NCBI RefSeq assembly: GCF_003946885.1
Contig: NZ_RWKQ01000007.1
Span: 1 to 63,688, forward strand
Reading direction: 5' to 3'
Length of the DNA: 63,688 bases
Source of the DNA: Specibacter cremeus
GTDB lineage: Bacteria > Actinomycetota > Actinomycetes > Actinomycetales > Micrococcaceae
The notes below the pieces were generated by a model that saw only the letters and a program-made list of their open reading frames with translations, was not told the DNA's origin and searched no databases. The position numbers were made by a program, and so were the translations under genes. Within the stretch, counting starts at the first letter, position 1, and the number at the start of each line of letters is the position of its first letter. Positions 8,910 to 17,538 of this stretch are shown here, piece by piece.

Positions 8910-9854
8910 CTATTGGGCAAAGTTGACGCGGGCGTTGGTGATGGCACTGGAATCAAGTCCGTACTTCCCCAGGACCTGGCGGTAGGAGTCGCTCTTGATC
9001 ACGTAGGCAAGTGCGGCCGAGACGGCCTTGATCAATCCGGTGTCCTTCGGCATGCCGACCCCGACCGGCGTGAAGTCGTACTTGTCGGCGATGGAGATCT
9101 CCGGGTTCTGCTTGGCGGCAAAGTCCAGAATGGGTGAATCAGCCAGTACGGCGTCCAGCCGTCCGCTGGTAAGGGCCGAGATCGCCTGCCGCGTGTCCTG
9201 GAAGTCGTTCGTTTGGATCTGGGCGTTGCCGGCTGCCTGGCAGGCCTTGTTGTAGTCGGGGACATTGACCGTGAGTTGGTAGGACCCGGTCAGAAAGCCG
9301 ACCTTTTTCCCGCACAGAGCCTGCTGGTTCTTGATCCCCAGGGGGTTGCCTTGGGCAACGGCAATGGAGTTGCCCATTTGCATGTAGTCAACGAAATCCA
9401 GGACCTCCATGCGCTTGGTGGTCGGGGTCATCGACGAGACGGTCATGTCGTACCGGCCGGCGGCGATCCCGGGGATGATGGAGTCGAAGTTGGTGACCTT
9501 GATTTGCACCTTCACACCCAAGGCTTGGCCGATCAGACGGGCGACGTCGGGGTTGGTTCCCGTCATGTCCTGTGTGCCCACACGGTAGTACTGGGTCGGC
9601 GGCTCATTCGTGGGAATGGCCACCCGCAGGACCTTTGTTGACTTGATCGAATCCGGGAGCAGCTGCGCGGCAGCCTGGTTGACCCCAAGGGCCGGGACTC
9701 CGGTGCCCTCCGCCGCCGCGCTGTCCGGGGACGACGATGCCGTGGTGGACGGTGCGCAGGCGGTGACGGCGAGCAGGAGCGCTGCCGTGGCTGCGATAGC
9801 GGGGCCCCGGAATCGAGCGGGAGACACGCGCGACGCTGCGAGTGTGGTTTTCAT
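8910..9854 (-). CDS. ABC transporter substrate-binding lipoprotein
   Basis: 314 residues. A lipoprotein signal peptide ends in VTAC (Cys33), then a Ser/Thr-rich linker and a family-3 solute-binding domain with PPTQYYRV, AAGRYDMTVSSMTPTTKR and KKVGFLTGSYQL. It captures the substrate outside the membrane and delivers it to the permease. Its ATG overlaps the stop of the upstream hydroxyacid oxidase (TGATG), which indicates coupled translation and a shared substrate pathway. Family-3 proteins usually bind amino acids, so the ligand may be an amino acid or an aromatic or hydroxy acid. Confidence 0.9.
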   Translation of the reverse strand: MKTTLAASRVSPARFRGPAIAATAALLLAVTACAPSTTASSSPDSAAAEGTGVPALGVNQAAAQLLPDSIKSTKVLRVAIPTNEPPTQYYRVGTQDMTGTNPDVARLIGQALGVKVQIKVTNFDSIIPGIAAGRYDMTVSSMTPTTKRMEVLDFVDYMQMGNSIAVAQGNPLGIKNQQALCGKKVGFLTGSYQLTVNVPDYNKACQAAGNAQIQTNDFQDTRQAISALTSGRLDAVLADSPILDFAAKQNPEISIADKYDFTPVGVGMPKDTGLIKAVSAALAYVIKSDSYRQVLGKYGLDSSAITNARVNFAQ

Positions 9855-11152
9855 CAGTGGTTCCTCAATTCTGTGTAGGCCAGTTCAGCCTCAAGGCTTT
9901 CGGGGGCGGTGGTTTGGGTAAATACTTCGCTGCGGTGCCGGAGCAGATCGCGGCCTTCCTCGCGCAGCTCCTGGATTGTCGATACGCCCAGCAACATCAT
10001 GGTGCGGGTCATTTCGGCGGCGAACAGGTCCAGCACGTGGGTGACGCCGGCCTGACTTGCGGCAGCCAGTCCGTAGAGGTACGGGCGGCCGATGGAGCAC
10101 GCGTCGGCGCCAAGTGCGATGGCCTTGACGACGTCGGAGCCGCGGCGGATGCCGCCGTCGACGATGATTTCGAGCCGGCCGGCTGTTCGTTCGACGAATT
10201 CCGGGAGCACGTCCAGGGGTGACGCCATGTGGTCGAGCTGGCGCCCTCCATGGTTGCTCACCTGGATGGCGTCGATGCCCAGCTCCGCCGCGATCACGGC
10301 GTCGTTGGGATTGACGCAGCCCTTGAGAATGATGGGGCCGTTCCAGCGGGCACGCAGGTCGCGGATGTCATCCCAGTCGGTCGGTTCGTAGGTTCCGGCG
10401 AGCAGCGTGCGCCACATGTCAGGGGTGCTGGACAGGGGGCCTTCGGGGATTTCGGCATCCAGGTTCGGGAACGCGATGGCGTCGTTGGCCAGGAATCCGA
10501 GGGCCCACCGCGGGTGCAGGGCGCCTTCGATGACGGTCTTGGGCTTGATCGACGGCGGCGCGGTGAAGCCGTTGCGGTAGTCGCGTTCGCGGTGGCCGAT
10601 GTCCCGGCAGTCGACATTCACAAGCAGGGCCTCGTACCCGGCGTTTGAGACCCGGTCCAGGACTGCCTGGAGCAGGACCTTGTCCGAGGTGGGCTCAAGG
10701 TTGAACCACCGGCGCAGGCCGGGAGCGGCGGCGCTGACGTCTTCCATGGTCGTGGTGCTCAAGTGGGCCAGCCCGTAGGGGATTCCGGCCTGCCGGGCAG
10801 CCTTGGCAACCGCCGTCTCGCCATCGGGGTGGAACAGCCGGGTGCCGCCGGTGGGGGACAGCGTCAGCGGCATGGCAACCGGACCGCCCAGGAGGGTCGA
10901 GCCGAGGTCGTGGTGCTCAACCGACCCCCACTTCGGGAGGAAGGCCCAGTCGTCGTAAGAGGACTTGTTGCGTCGCAGGGACGCTTCGTCTTCGCTGCCG
11001 CCTTCGATGTAATCGAACACGCTCCGGGGCAGGCGCCGCTCCGCCAACTTTCGCATGTCTTCGACGCTGTAGCAGCGCCGTGCCAGGCGCTCCGACACCG
11101 ACCGGGCCGGGCCCTGCACCGAGGCAAGAGCCCTGATGTCCTTCAATTTCAT
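9854..11152 (-). CDS. FMN-dependent 2-hydroxyacid oxidase/dehydrogenase
   Basis: 432 residues of the lactate/mandelate dehydrogenase-glycolate oxidase family. The TIM barrel shows the N-terminal YIEGGSEDEASLRRN, FMN phosphate and Lys region IILKGCVNPNDA, catalytic His and Arg in SNHGGRQLD, and the phosphate site DGGIRRGSDVVKAIALGAD. It oxidises an (S)-2-hydroxyacid to the 2-oxoacid. The N-terminus is about 40 residues longer than glycolate oxidase. First gene of an operon with an ABC importer and RidA, divergent from a PucR regulator. The oxoacid product would suit the ThDP enzyme at 1902-3512; the real substrate is not determined by sequence. Confidence 0.88.
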   Translation of the reverse strand: MKLKDIRALASVQGPARSVSERLARRCYSVEDMRKLAERRLPRSVFDYIEGGSEDEASLRRNKSSYDDWAFLPKWGSVEHHDLGSTLLGGPVAMPLTLSPTGGTRLFHPDGETAVAKAARQAGIPYGLAHLSTTTMEDVSAAAPGLRRWFNLEPTSDKVLLQAVLDRVSNAGYEALLVNVDCRDIGHRERDYRNGFTAPPSIKPKTVIEGALHPRWALGFLANDAIAFPNLDAEIPEGPLSSTPDMWRTLLAGTYEPTDWDDIRDLRARWNGPIILKGCVNPNDAVIAAELGIDAIQVSNHGGRQLDHMASPLDVLPEFVERTAGRLEIIVDGGIRRGSDVVKAIALGADACSIGRPYLYGLAAASQAGVTHVLDLFAAEMTRTMMLLGVSTIQELREEGRDLLRHRSEVFTQTTAPESLEAELAYTELRNH

Positions 11153-11282
11153 TTCGCATCCTCAGTTCTTGCTCTTGCTGGAACTCACGTTCCGCTCCTT
11201 CCCAATGGTGACGCAGATCTCGCCTTGCCTATATGTGAGTTCATCTGAAAAGGCGGTCAGGCACTTGTGATAACTTCCAACC

Positions 11283-12953
11283 ATGGACATTGAGGGACAG
11301 GGCTTGGCCGAGCCCGATCTCCAGGCCGTCGTCGTGCGGCTCGCCGACTGCATCCAGTTGATGCAGGCAGATCTCGTGCACGCCAACCCCACCCCGGAAA
11401 ACCTCGGGCACCCCGTCTCCGACGTCCTGATGTATGACCCCATGGATGAATGGACAAGCGTCCATGACCGCATCATCCTGGCCGTCGGCATCACCGGCGG
11501 TTCAGCGGACTTCGATCAACTTCTCCACCGGGCCGCCAACAGCAACGCGGCCGCGGTGATCGTCAAGGCGCATGCGACGCCCCTGGAACAGTTGCGCTCC
11601 GCCGCAGTCCGGCACGACCTCGCGGTCCTTGTCGCACCCGACAAAGCCGACTGGACGCGACTGGTGGCGCTGGCCCGGGCCTCCGTCGTTGGGGCGGCCG
11701 CGGATTCCGTCTCCGGCGTCCGCCTCGGAGACCTTTACGCCTTCGCCAACGCCGTCGCGTCCATCACCAATGGCGCAACCAGCATCGTGGACCCGCTGGG
11801 CCGGGTGCTGGGCTATTCGACATTGCCGGGCCAGCCCATCGACGAACTGCGCCGGCTCACCACCCTTTCCCTGCAGGAGGTCAGGCCGCCGGCCTTTGAC
11901 GCTGATTTCAAGGTGACCTACGCGGCAAGCGGCACCGTGCTCATCCCCGGCGAGGAGGGAGGCATGGACCGGCTGGCCCTGGCCGTCCGGGCCGGCGGCG
12001 AACTGCTGGGCTCCATCTGGATCATCGACCCGGGCGAGGGCCGGCGCGAGGCCGGGCTGGAGGCGCTGGACAAGTTGGCGCCGCTGGCCGGCCTGCACAT
12101 GCTCCACGCCCGTTCGGCGTCGGACTTTGGGGAGCGCCGGAATGCGGACTTGATCCGGACGCTCATGGACGACACGCCCCATGCCTCGTTTGCGGCGGCA
12201 CAGCTCGGCCTCGACGCGGCCAACGGCCTTGCCGTCGCAGCCTTTTCCATCGTCCGCCCCGAGACAGGGAGCCTGGAATCGGTGCGCGAAATCCACCGGC
12301 TGCTGCATCTCGTGACGACGGTCTGCGACGTCCAGTTCAACACCAGCCACAGTGCACTGATCGATTCCGTCGTCTACGCCCTCCTGCCGTGTGAGGGGGC
12401 CACGCCCCGGGCGGCGCATCGGCGGGTGCTTCAGGAAATCGGGGCGTACGCCCGCACCATCAGCTCCTTTCCGCTCATCGCCGCCGTGGGCAGTATCGCA
12501 CCACGGGTGGAAGACCTGCCAGGATCCAGATCCGAAGCGCTGCAAACACTCCAGTACCTGCTCCACATCCAAGGGACCATGGCGGGCGCCCCCAGCAAAG
12601 CAACTACGGCAGTGGGGCTGTTCGAGGACCACCGGATCCCGTTGAACCTCCTCAAGATCGGGGCGTTCATCGACGACAACGGGCTTGGCACGCTCGATGA
12701 CATCGCCAGGATCCAGGCCTACGACGCCGAACAGCAAACCGACTACCTGGGCACCCTACGCGCTTATCTGGCCGCAAACGGGAACATCTCCACGATGGCG
12801 GCCCAGCTCCACGTACACAACAACACGGTCCGCTACCGGGTCACGCGCCTGGCCAAGGACTTTGGCCTGGACCTGGACAACCCGCATCAGCGACTCTGGC
12901 TCTGGCTGCGCATCACCACCATGGACCTCACTCCCAGCGGACGGCGGAGTTGA
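11283..12953 (+). CDS. PucR-family transcriptional regulator
   Basis: 556 residues. The N-terminal PucR domain (about 20-135, PVSDVLMYDPMDEWTS and HDLAVLVAPDKADWTRLV) is followed by a GAF-like or central domain. The C-terminal PucR helix-turn-helix (about 480-545) carries YLAANGNISTMAAQLHVH and NNTVRYRVTRL. Divergent from the hydroxyacid oxidase-transporter operon across a 130-base gap, so it very likely controls that operon. A GATAAC hexamer ends only about 8 bases before the ATG and no RBS is visible, so the mRNA may be leaderless. Confidence 0.88.
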   Translation: MDIEGQGLAEPDLQAVVVRLADCIQLMQADLVHANPTPENLGHPVSDVLMYDPMDEWTSVHDRIILAVGITGGSADFDQLLHRAANSNAAAVIVKAHATPLEQLRSAAVRHDLAVLVAPDKADWTRLVALARASVVGAAADSVSGVRLGDLYAFANAVASITNGATSIVDPLGRVLGYSTLPGQPIDELRRLTTLSLQEVRPPAFDADFKVTYAASGTVLIPGEEGGMDRLALAVRAGGELLGSIWIIDPGEGRREAGLEALDKLAPLAGLHMLHARSASDFGERRNADLIRTLMDDTPHASFAAAQLGLDAANGLAVAAFSIVRPETGSLESVREIHRLLHLVTTVCDVQFNTSHSALIDSVVYALLPCEGATPRAAHRRVLQEIGAYARTISSFPLIAAVGSIAPRVEDLPGSRSEALQTLQYLLHIQGTMAGAPSKATTAVGLFEDHRIPLNLLKIGAFIDDNGLGTLDDIARIQAYDAEQQTDYLGTLRAYLAANGNISTMAAQLHVHNNTVRYRVTRLAKDFGLDLDNPHQRLWLWLRITTMDLTPSGRRS

Positions 12954-13064
12954 CCTTCGGTAGGGGGCGGCCCATCCGCACCACCCCGCTGCCGCGGGAA
13001 ATACGGAAGCGGTCAAGCCCGGTCGGCACGGCCGCATCCGTCTGGCTACTGCTTGCCGTCATCG

Positions 13065-13082
13065 GGAGCAGGTTCCTGCTCC
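13065..13082. promoter_or_regulatory. Short palindrome before the RES toxin-antitoxin genes
   Basis: GGAGCAGGTTCCTGCTCC is an 8-2-8 perfect palindrome about 70 bases upstream of the antitoxin start. A 2-base centre is too short for a stable terminator loop, so an operator is more likely. Weak evidence. Confidence 0.3.
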
Positions 13083-13150
13083 TCCCCCAGCAGCTCCACT
13101 GACTGACTTTCGCATCTTGTTTATCTTGGCTTTGTGCGTAGGCTGATGCG

Positions 13151-13800
13151 ATGGAGACCAAGCGGCAGATGGGCAAGAACCAGCGTGCGGCGAAACGCCA
13201 CAAAGCCACCAAGGAGGCGAAGACGCGCGAGGCGGAAATCGCAATGTCCGCCAAGAATCGAGACAAGGCGCCGATCAGGCTGCTCGAGCAGGTCTGGACG
13301 GGTGCTTCCGAAGAAAGCAAAGAGACTTTCATAGCCATCGTCTCCGAGAGTGCATACGACGGCCTCGACGTCGATCTCTGGGGGGAGCCTCCGTCACCGC
13401 AAGAGCGGAAGTCGGTGGCGCTGGAGCAGATTGCACTGGAGTTCTCACGACGCGAAACCGTACTCGACAAGTCGCTAACGGCATCAGAGGCAGCGGGCCT
13501 GCTTCACGTGTCGGTGCAAGCAGTCCGCGACCGCATCGAGTCCGGAGACCTCATCGGGCTGCGTGACGGTCGCCAGTGGCGGCTTCCGGTCTGGCAGTTC
13601 AATGCCGAGGCGGAGCGCGGATTCATCCCGGGCATCGCCCGGGTGAGGGCAGTTTTTCCGGCGGTGTTGTGTCCCTGAGTCGGTGGGCGGAGAAGCCCAA
13701 TCCAGACCTCGGCGATGCCACCCCAGCAGAGACCCTAGCCGCTGGACGGATCGAGCCCGTCGTTGACGCTGCACGGGTGATCACGGCGACCGCGTGGTAA
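13151..13800 (+). pseudogene. RES-partner antitoxin with HTH and DUF2384-like tail, frameshifted
   Basis: Frame one codes residues 1-175. It has a Lys/Arg-rich N-terminus and a small helix-turn-helix with SLTASEAAGLLHVSVQAVRD and GRQWRLPVWQF. It stops at 13678. The expected antitoxin C-terminus, VVSLSRWAEKPNPDLGDATP and ALAAG-type ending, continues in the -1 frame to 13800. The frames cross at a run of five T (13652-13656) in GCAGTTTTTCCGG. One extra T, a sequencing error, or -1 slippage would each explain it. The full-length product would be about 216 residues, normal for the family. It neutralises the RES toxin whose GTG overlaps its stop. Confidence 0.7.
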
Positions 13801-14501
13801 GGCCACTGAGGCCGCCAGTTCGCACGCTGCAGAACGGTGCAGCCTGGATCTGGCAGATTCACTCCGGTCCTTGGAGGTGGTGCAGGATCTACCACGAATC
13901 CGGATACACTCCGGACGGTGTCACTCACCGAGACTACGGCCCGCTGTCCCGCATGGACCACCACGAGATGTCCCCCGATGAAAAGCCGAGGCGGTCTCCC
14001 ACCGGACGTTCAGTGCTCTACGTCGCCGAGAGTCTGATGACTGCGCTCGGCGAAGTTTTCGGCGAAGTTTTCGGCGAAGCCGAGGAGGCCAGGGTCTGCC
14101 CCAATTACCGGGTCGCGATACTCAAGCCTCGAGTGCCGATCCACGTCCTGGACCTCAGGCTCCAGGGAGCGGCCATGAGGATTGGCGCCCTACCCTCACT
14201 GGCAACCGCGCCTTACCCGCGGGACGAGACCCAAGCCTGGGCGCGCGCGATCTACGAGGATCAGCCTGTCGCCGGAACCAAGGTTCGGGGGATTTATTAT
14301 GACGCTGCCTACTCGAACGGCGGAGCCCTAGCACTCTGGGACACGACCGGTGACGTAGTCGGGGTCAGTGTCAGAGGGATCCGTCAGGACTTCGCCTTGT
14401 CCGATCCGAGGATGTGGCCCCGCGTCCAAGGCGAGGCCAACGACGTCCTCCGAATGCCAGCTTCGCTGGTCGCGAGGCGGAGCTGTCCGCTCTGCTCCTA
14501 G
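13794..14501 (+). CDS. RES-domain toxin (NAD+-degrading family)
   Basis: 235 residues. RES features are visible: the Arg-x-Tyr pair in WCRIYHESGYTPDG, then RDYGPLSRMDHH, the Glu-containing helix VLYVAESLMTALGEVFGE, and RGIYYDAAYSNGGALALWD. RES toxins deplete NAD+, by phosphorolysis in studied cases. GEVFGEVFGE is a short in-frame duplication of nine bases. The GTG start at 13794 overlaps the stop of the antitoxin C-terminal frame by 3 bases. The last 20 residues do not look family-like and may be altered. Confidence 0.75.
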   Translation: MVRPLRPPVRTLQNGAAWIWQIHSGPWRWCRIYHESGYTPDGVTHRDYGPLSRMDHHEMSPDEKPRRSPTGRSVLYVAESLMTALGEVFGEVFGEAEEARVCPNYRVAILKPRVPIHVLDLRLQGAAMRIGALPSLATAPYPRDETQAWARAIYEDQPVAGTKVRGIYYDAAYSNGGALALWDTTGDVVGVSVRGIRQDFALSDPRMWPRVQGEANDVLRMPASLVARRSCPLCS

Positions 14502-14822
14502 CCTCGAGTGTCCTCGCCGCTCGAGTAGGCGACCAGCTGACTTTCCGCGTTTGTCCGGGCCAGCAGCACCCGCAGAATCGTCGGGCCATTTCCGGCCGCC
14601 GGGATTCCGTTCCTGCCGTTCACATCGGGCAACCCACGTTCGGCGGGACTACCTGAGCAAAGTGCTTCGACACACCAATCAGGCGAGCCTCGGCGGCCCA
14701 GCTTCGAACATAGCGCTAGAACCTAACTTTTGTGATGCACGACGCACCGCCCTTCAATGGCTCACCCACGTTTCCATCGTTTCCGGAGAATAAACGGAGA
14801 GTTTGGCCCGCACGACCCCACG
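14502..14822. other. Gap between the toxin gene and tRNA-Ala
   Basis: About 320 bases with no supported gene or repeat. Short ORFs here lack RBS and similarity. Its place between a toxin-antitoxin pair and a tRNA 3' end would suit an old integration scar, but I found no direct copy of the tRNA 3' end. Confidence 0.35.
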
Positions 14823-14865
14823 AAAAAGCTCCCCGACCCGGCGTTTCCGCAGGTCAGGGAGCTTT
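14823..14865 (-). terminator. Rho-independent terminator of tRNA-Ala
   Basis: On the minus strand AAGCTCCCTGACC pairs with GGTCGGGGAGCTT and is followed by TTTTCG. It begins a few bases after the tRNA 3' end. Confidence 0.8.
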
Positions 14866-14871
14866 CAGGGG

Positions 14872-14944
14872 TGGAGCTAAGGGGATTCGAACCCCTGACC
14901 TCCTCGATGCGAACGAGGCGCGCTACCAACTGCGCCATAGCCCC
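14872..14944 (-). tRNA. tRNA-Ala, anticodon CGC
   Basis: A 73-nt cloverleaf on the minus strand. Acceptor arms are GGGGCTA and TAGCTCC; the D arm is GCGC-AGTTGGTA-GCGC. The anticodon arm is CCTCG-TTCGCAT-CGAGG with anticodon CGC, and the T arm is AGGGG-TTCGAAT-CCCCT. The discriminator base is A and CCA is not encoded. Confidence 0.95.
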
Positions 14945-14976
14945 GTGACGGCCGTCAAGCCGTCAACTTGTCTAGG

Positions 14977-15771
14977 TTATAGCCTCCGGCGCCGACTTTC
15001 CAAACGGAGCCAGTCGGTGAACGTCACGGTGCCCACGGCATGCTCCGGGACCAGGTTTCGCCCGGCACGCAGGAACCGCCCGAACGAACCCGGCAGGGGC
15101 ACCGAAACGATGGCCCCGCCCCGCCCGGTGCTGGCCTTCCACTCCACGGCCAGCGATTTCATGGACCGGATCTGCGGTCCGCCCACGGTCACGCTCCGGG
15201 GCCCCGGCTCCGTCACGAGCGCCTCGTCCATCAACACCTTGGCCACGTCGGTCACGGCCACCGGCTGGAACGACGCGCCGCGGATCACCGGAACCACACG
15301 AACCCGAGCGCCCGCGGCGAAGATCCCGGCCACCAGGTTGTGGAACTGGGTCGCGTACACCACGGATGTGTCCATGCCGGCGCGCGTGTAGGTCAATGCG
15401 CGAGCGGCCTGGACCCGGTAGTACCCGAACGTGGACTCCCCCGCGTTGGCGATCGTCAACAGCACGGCCCGCCGCACCCCGGCGCGCTGCGCGGCGGCCA
15501 GCACGGCCACCGTGGTGACCGGCAGGGCCCGCAGCGCCGCCCCCGACCGGGCGTCCAGCGTCTCCACCAGGGCGTCCACGCCGGCCAACGCCTCCGCCAC
15601 GCCGGACCCCGTGGCGAAGTCCGCACAGGCGTACTCGGCGCCGGCCACCCGATGGGCCACGTCCGGGGCGTGCCGGCTGATCGATCGAACCGACAGTCCC
15701 CGTGCGGCGGCCTCGGCCACGACGGCCCCGCCGGCCGTTCCCGTCCCTCCGGCCACTGCCAAGACACCCAT
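14977..15771 (-). CDS. NAD(P)-binding SDR/NmrA-type oxidoreductase
   Basis: 264 residues. The N-terminal Rossmann motif VAGGTGTAGGAVVAEA is an atypical short-chain dehydrogenase pattern, with FGYYRVQAARALTYTRAG where a YxxxK-like helix would lie (Tyr present, Lys replaced). LTYTRAGMDTSVVYATQFHN and FQPVAVTDVAKVL are the usual NmrA/YbjT-like segments. These proteins act as NAD(P) sensors or quinone/isomerase-like enzymes, so a specific reaction cannot be given. Monocistronic, starting just downstream of the glpR terminator region. Confidence 0.8.
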   Translation of the reverse strand: MGVLAVAGGTGTAGGAVVAEAAARGLSVRSISRHAPDVAHRVAGAEYACADFATGSGVAEALAGVDALVETLDARSGAALRALPVTTVAVLAAAQRAGVRRAVLLTIANAGESTFGYYRVQAARALTYTRAGMDTSVVYATQFHNLVAGIFAAGARVRVVPVIRGASFQPVAVTDVAKVLMDEALVTEPGPRSVTVGGPQIRSMKSLAVEWKASTGRGGAIVSVPLPGSFGRFLRAGRNLVPEHAVGTVTFTDWLRLESRRRRL

Positions 15772-15834
15772 ACCCCGAGCCTACTCCCGGAACATACAGG
15801 CAAGCGCCCGGAGGGAAGCACCGGGCAGCACAAC

Positions 15835-15858
15835 GGCCGGGCCCCGTGGGACCCGGCC
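15835..15858 (-). terminator. Hairpin after glpR
   Basis: GGCCGGG (15835-15841) pairs with CCCGGCC (15852-15858), 20 bases beyond the glpR stop. No T-tract follows. Confidence 0.4.
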
Positions 15859-15877
15859 GAACAGTGAAAAGGGATGC

Positions 15878-16840
15878 CTAGGCGCGTCGCCGGCGCAGCA
15901 CGACGTCCAGGTTGCTCAGCCCGGAGGCGGGCTTCGCCGGCAAGGCGTCGGAGGAAGCGGAATCAGCGGCGGAAGCACCAGCAGTGGACTCAACGACCGA
16001 CGGCGCGTCCCCGGTCGGCGCCCCGATGCCCGCCTGGTCGGCCTTGATGGACACCTTCGTGGACGCCTTCGGCTCCTCCGGCGCAACCAAATCGGGCGCC
16101 GGGGCCTTGGCGGCCTTGGCCGCCGTCACATAGCCCGGCTTCGGCACCTCGACGGGCTCCCAGGGCTCGCCATCCAGCTCGCCCTCGGCCAGCGTCATGG
16201 TGTGCGCCAGCTTCGCGTCGGCCGCACCCTGGGCGGCCACGCGAAGGGCCACCTTGCGCAGCTCCTCCGCCGTCAGGCGCTTCTCGACCGGGGCCGCGGC
16301 CGACTCGCCGGCGGCACCGTCGAACACCTCCGTGGCCTTGCCCACGGCGCCACCGGCGACGGTGGCGGCAGCCGGGTCCGCCGTCGTGCGAAACCGTGAC
16401 GTCTGCAGCGCGGCAGCCAATTTGCGACGACGGCGGTCGCGGATCGCCAACGATCGCAGCGTCGCGATGACGGCGCCGAAGACGACGACGCCGCCCCACG
16501 CCACGGCGACCGAACCAAGCGAGAAAATCAGGAGCGCACCGGAGATCGCGGCCGCCAGCAGCGCCAGGACACCGACCAGGGCCAGGGTGGTCCGGCCCCA
16601 CCGGATGGTGAACGGCGCCGGCGGAGATGACCGGGGCCCGGCGTGGGCGTCGGACGAGCTGTGTTCCATTGACGCCTCCTGCATCATCTGGGTCGGGCGG
16701 GTGTCACGGGCGCCCGAAAACGGGGCCGCGGCGGTGGCGAGCGCGGGCCTTCGCCTGCGCCACAAAAGGGGCATGACCCAGAACAGCCAGACGGCGACAG
16801 CCAACAGCAGTATTGCCGAGGTATTCACGGGTGAGTCCAC
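15878..16840 (-). CDS. glpR: GlpR-like membrane protein (gephyrin-like molybdotransferase receptor)
   Basis: About 320 residues. An N-terminal membrane anchor (AILLLAVAVWLFWVMPLLW, then RRRRP) is followed by a cytoplasmic linker, two further membrane segments (about residues 85-125) and a long acidic/Ala-rich tail. The anchor, basic stop-transfer and gene order beside a RimJ-type acetyltransferase and galU match GlpR. In Corynebacterium, GlpR tethers the MoeA-like Glp protein and FtsZ at the septum. The start is taken as GTG 16840 behind TAGGGTTGAACGC; GTG 16828 is possible. A glp gene is absent from its usual place. Confidence 0.6.
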   Translation of the reverse strand: MDSPVNTSAILLLAVAVWLFWVMPLLWRRRRPALATAAAPFSGARDTRPTQMMQEASMEHSSSDAHAGPRSSPPAPFTIRWGRTTLALVGVLALLAAAISGALLIFSLGSVAVAWGGVVVFGAVIATLRSLAIRDRRRRKLAAALQTSRFRTTADPAAATVAGGAVGKATEVFDGAAGESAAAPVEKRLTAEELRKVALRVAAQGAADAKLAHTMTLAEGELDGEPWEPVEVPKPGYVTAAKAAKAPAPDLVAPEEPKASTKVSIKADQAGIGAPTGDAPSVVESTAGASAADSASSDALPAKPASGLSNLDVVLRRRRA

Positions 16841-16912
16841 GCGTTCAACCCTACGGGGGAATAAACCGGCACCGGGCATTCGGGTGGGTGTGTCGCGTGC
16901 GTGCCGCGCGAA

Positions 16913-17533
16913 TTACGTGCCGCGGCGCTCCAGCCACGGGCCGAGCAGCCCGTCCGGGACCTCCTCCGTGGTCAATGCGAAGCAGCGGTGGTCCGCCCAG
17001 GCCCCGTCGATGTGCAGGTAGCGGGGGCGCACACCCTCATCCCGGAAGCCCAGCTTCTCCACCACGCGCAGGCTCGGCCCGTTCTCCGGCCGGATGTTGA
17101 TCTCCATGCGGTGCAGGCCCAGCGCCGTGAAACAGTGGTCGGTGGCCATGGCGACGGCCGTCGGCGCGATCCCCCGCCCGGCCCGGGCCTCGTCGACCCA
17201 GTACCCGAGGGTCGCCATCATCGCCGAACCCCACACGATCGACGAGACGGTCAGCTGGCCTACCAGCACCGGACGGCGCCGGTCCGGGACGCGCTCGGCG
17301 ATGACGAACGGCAGCGCCGTCCCGGCCCGCGCCTGCTGGTTGAGGCTGCGCACCATGGCCGAGAACGTGGGCAGGCCGCCGCCCCGGACCGGGTTGCTGG
17401 CCTCCCAGGGCGCCAGCCAGGCAGCATTACGGGTGCGCACCCGCGCCCACTCGCCCCGGTCGGCGTACTTGATGGGCCGCAGCAGCAGGTCCCCGCATTC
17501 GAGTGTCACTGGCCAGATGGCCTGACCCCACAC
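16913..17533 (-). CDS. RimJ/RimL-type GNAT acetyltransferase
   Basis: 206 residues. The GNAT fold shows LRPIKYADRGEW, the beta-bulge LGYWVDEARAGRGIAPTAV (acetyl-CoA pyrophosphate loop R/Q-x-x-G-x-G/A) and ENGPSLRVVEKLGFRDEG. Members N-acetylate ribosomal protein N-termini or other amines. It starts 5 bases after galU and is followed by glpR, so these three form an operon. Confidence 0.85.
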   Translation of the reverse strand: MWGQAIWPVTLECGDLLLRPIKYADRGEWARVRTRNAAWLAPWEASNPVRGGGLPTFSAMVRSLNQQARAGTALPFVIAERVPDRRRPVLVGQLTVSSIVWGSAMMATLGYWVDEARAGRGIAPTAVAMATDHCFTALGLHRMEINIRPENGPSLRVVEKLGFRDEGVRPRYLHIDGAWADHRCFALTTEEVPDGLLGPWLERRGT

Positions 17534-17538
17534 GGATG

